A stretch of 64,000 nt of DNA from NCBI GenBank assembly GCA_951812805.1, contig CATOSZ010000003.1:310001-374000 (forward strand), in the 5' to 3' direction. Below the pieces are notes generated by a model. That model was not told the origin of the DNA, searched no databases, and saw only the letters and a program-made list of their open reading frames with translations. The first letter of the stretch is position 1, and each line of letters starts with the position of its first letter. A program made the translations under genes and the position numbers. Positions 63,106 through 64,000 of the stretch are shown piece by piece. The stretch is from an uncultured Alphaproteobacteria bacterium (GTDB lineage Bacteria > Pseudomonadota > Alphaproteobacteria > GCA-2731375).

Positions 63106-64000
63106 CAGGGCAATCGCATTTCAGAATTTGCCGAGGAGTGACAGGAGATAGTCGTTGTTCCAAGCGGCGATTTTGAACTTGGCGCGCAGCGAGTCTTTTC
63201 GTGGATCCTTTCGCATGACATTGAGCGCCATGTGGCGCAGGACGGCGAGATTGTGCGGTCCATTGTCCTTGCGGGTTCTGTCTTGGTCTTCGTTCATTTG
63301 GACATCGAGGCACCAGTGCAGGCGGTTTTCGACCCCCCAGTGCGCCCGGGCAACGGGATTGAAGCGCTCGGCGTCGAGCGGCTGGCTGAGCAGGTAGTAG
63401 GCGGTTTCGCTCGACGTCTTCTCCGCGCACTCGCGGGTCCGGGTGACTTTGGCGACCGCCTTCAGGCCCGGCCAATGATGGCGCTCTTGCAGCCACTCGA
63501 CGTGGCTGGAGACGAGAGCGGCACGGGTCTCGATGCGGCCATGATCGCCATCGACCGTGGTGTCGGTGGTGGTCGCTTCGGCTTTCGGATCGTCGAGGAA
63601 GGTTCTCACGTCGTCATGCAGCGTGCCTTGATTGCCCTTCAACGCCAGGGCGTAGTCACCCCCCTGCTCGATAATCTGGCTGGCGATGGCGCGCTGGCAA
63701 TTGAGGGCGTCCACGGTCACGATCGTCCCCTCGAGGCTCAATAGTTTCAACAGCTTCGGCACGGCGGTGATCTCGTTGGACTTGGCGTCGGTGGCGACTT
63801 GCCCCAACACCAGCCGCTGATCACAGCCCCAGGCCGAGACCATATGCAGCGCCGACGTGCCGCTCGCCTTGTCGTAGGATCGCCGCACCACCTTGCCGTC
63901 GATCGCAATGACCCCTTGGCAGGTCTCGGAAAAGCGCGCCATGAAGCGCTGGAAGCAGGCGCCGAACGCCTCCGGATCCAGCAACCGGAACACCCGGCTG
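63106..64000 (-). mobile_element. ISAs1-family element, right part (cut by window edge)
   Basis: The right terminus CAGGGCAATCGCATTTCAGA starts at 63106 and the transposase reads away from it on the minus strand. The first 402 bases correspond to 1-402 in inverted orientation. The left end is outside the window. Confidence 0.9.
63121..64000 (-). CDS. ISAs1-family transposase (5' end outside window)
   Basis: At least 290 residues of an ISAs1 DDE transposase. The catalytic Asp residues are in GVIAIDGKVVRRSYDKASG and GTIVTVDALNCQRAIASQI, with the Glu in DHGRIETRAALVSS; then KVTRTRECAEKTSSETAYYL and RAHWGVENRLHWCLDVQMNE. The frame continues beyond 63993 into the window edge (SRVFRLLDPEAF), so the start is outside. 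No disruption is seen. Confidence 0.93.
   Translation of the reverse strand, partial: SRVFRLLDPEAFGACFQRFMARFSETCQGVIAIDGKVVRRSYDKASGTSALHMVSAWGCDQRLVLGQVATDAKSNEITAVPKLLKLLSLEGTIVTVDALNCQRAIASQIIEQGGDYALALKGNQGTLHDDVRTFLDDPKAEATTTDTTVDGDHGRIETRAALVSSHVEWLQERHHWPGLKAVAKVTRTRECAEKTSSETAYYLLSQPLDAERFNPVARAHWGVENRLHWCLDVQMNEDQDRTRKDNGPHNLAVLRHMALNVMRKDPRKDSLRAKFKIAAWNNDYLLSLLGKF

Overview
The window looks like a high-GC alphaproteobacterial chromosome, probably Rhodospirillales-like. I infer this from gene content and order only: tsaB-rimI, a MucR-type Ros regulator, a Fur/Mur-type regulator, miaB-phoH-HD-ybeY-corC-lnt-xre, trpS-murJ and DUF2333 next to a universal stress protein. No rRNA or other marker fixes the taxon.

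Positions 406-28973 are ordinary core chromosome. The minus-strand block miaB, phoH, 7TM-HD hydrolase, ybeY, corC, lnt and xre-like regulator is tightly spaced, with several ATGA-type overlaps. It is preceded by fur, mucR, rimI and tsaB. Next come a nitroreductase, a secreted NodB-like deacetylase, a Bax-like glucosaminidase, a class III adenylate cyclase, an EEP phosphatase, a UspA protein, DUF2333, trpS, murJ and an SDR. A plus-strand catabolic cluster follows: MaoC dehydratase, serine hydrolase, acyl-CoA dehydrogenase, M20 peptidase, MFS exporter and CaiB/BaiF CoA-transferase. Core sequence breaks at about 29458, where an IS21 element decapitates a preA-like gene.

Positions 29459-53301 are a pile of mobile DNA: a 5' IS21 fragment (A); about 8.7 kb of a Mu-like prophage (a run from TSCPD/gemA/mor through lysis genes and gp25-gp30, with no transposase, repressor, major capsid or tail genes); a complete IS21 copy (B); a 3' fragment of the same IS (C) forming a 1-kb inverted repeat with B; an RHS/lectin pseudogene; an IS66 element interrupted by a second IS21 type (D, with a clean 7-bp target duplication); a third IS21 type (E); and an IS256 fragment.

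Positions 53848-55305 hold a PDZ protein whose trypsin-like triad appears lost, and a tRNA-Arg(CCG). Positions 55414-63105, on the minus strand, are an RHS/polymorphic-toxin locus. It has one RHS gene with a distinct C-terminal toxin tip and an adjacent AT-rich putative immunity gene, an orphan RHS copy, two short RHS fragments, a second immunity-like gene (DUF4279 type) and the stump of its toxin. The RHS pieces are separated by short repeated spacers. The window starts and ends inside two copies of one ISAs1-family element in opposite orientation.

The observations most worth following are the RHS mosaic with its spacers, a structurally conserved hairpin behind istB in two unrelated IS21 elements, an in-frame palindrome inside one istA, and several enzymes missing key catalytic residues.
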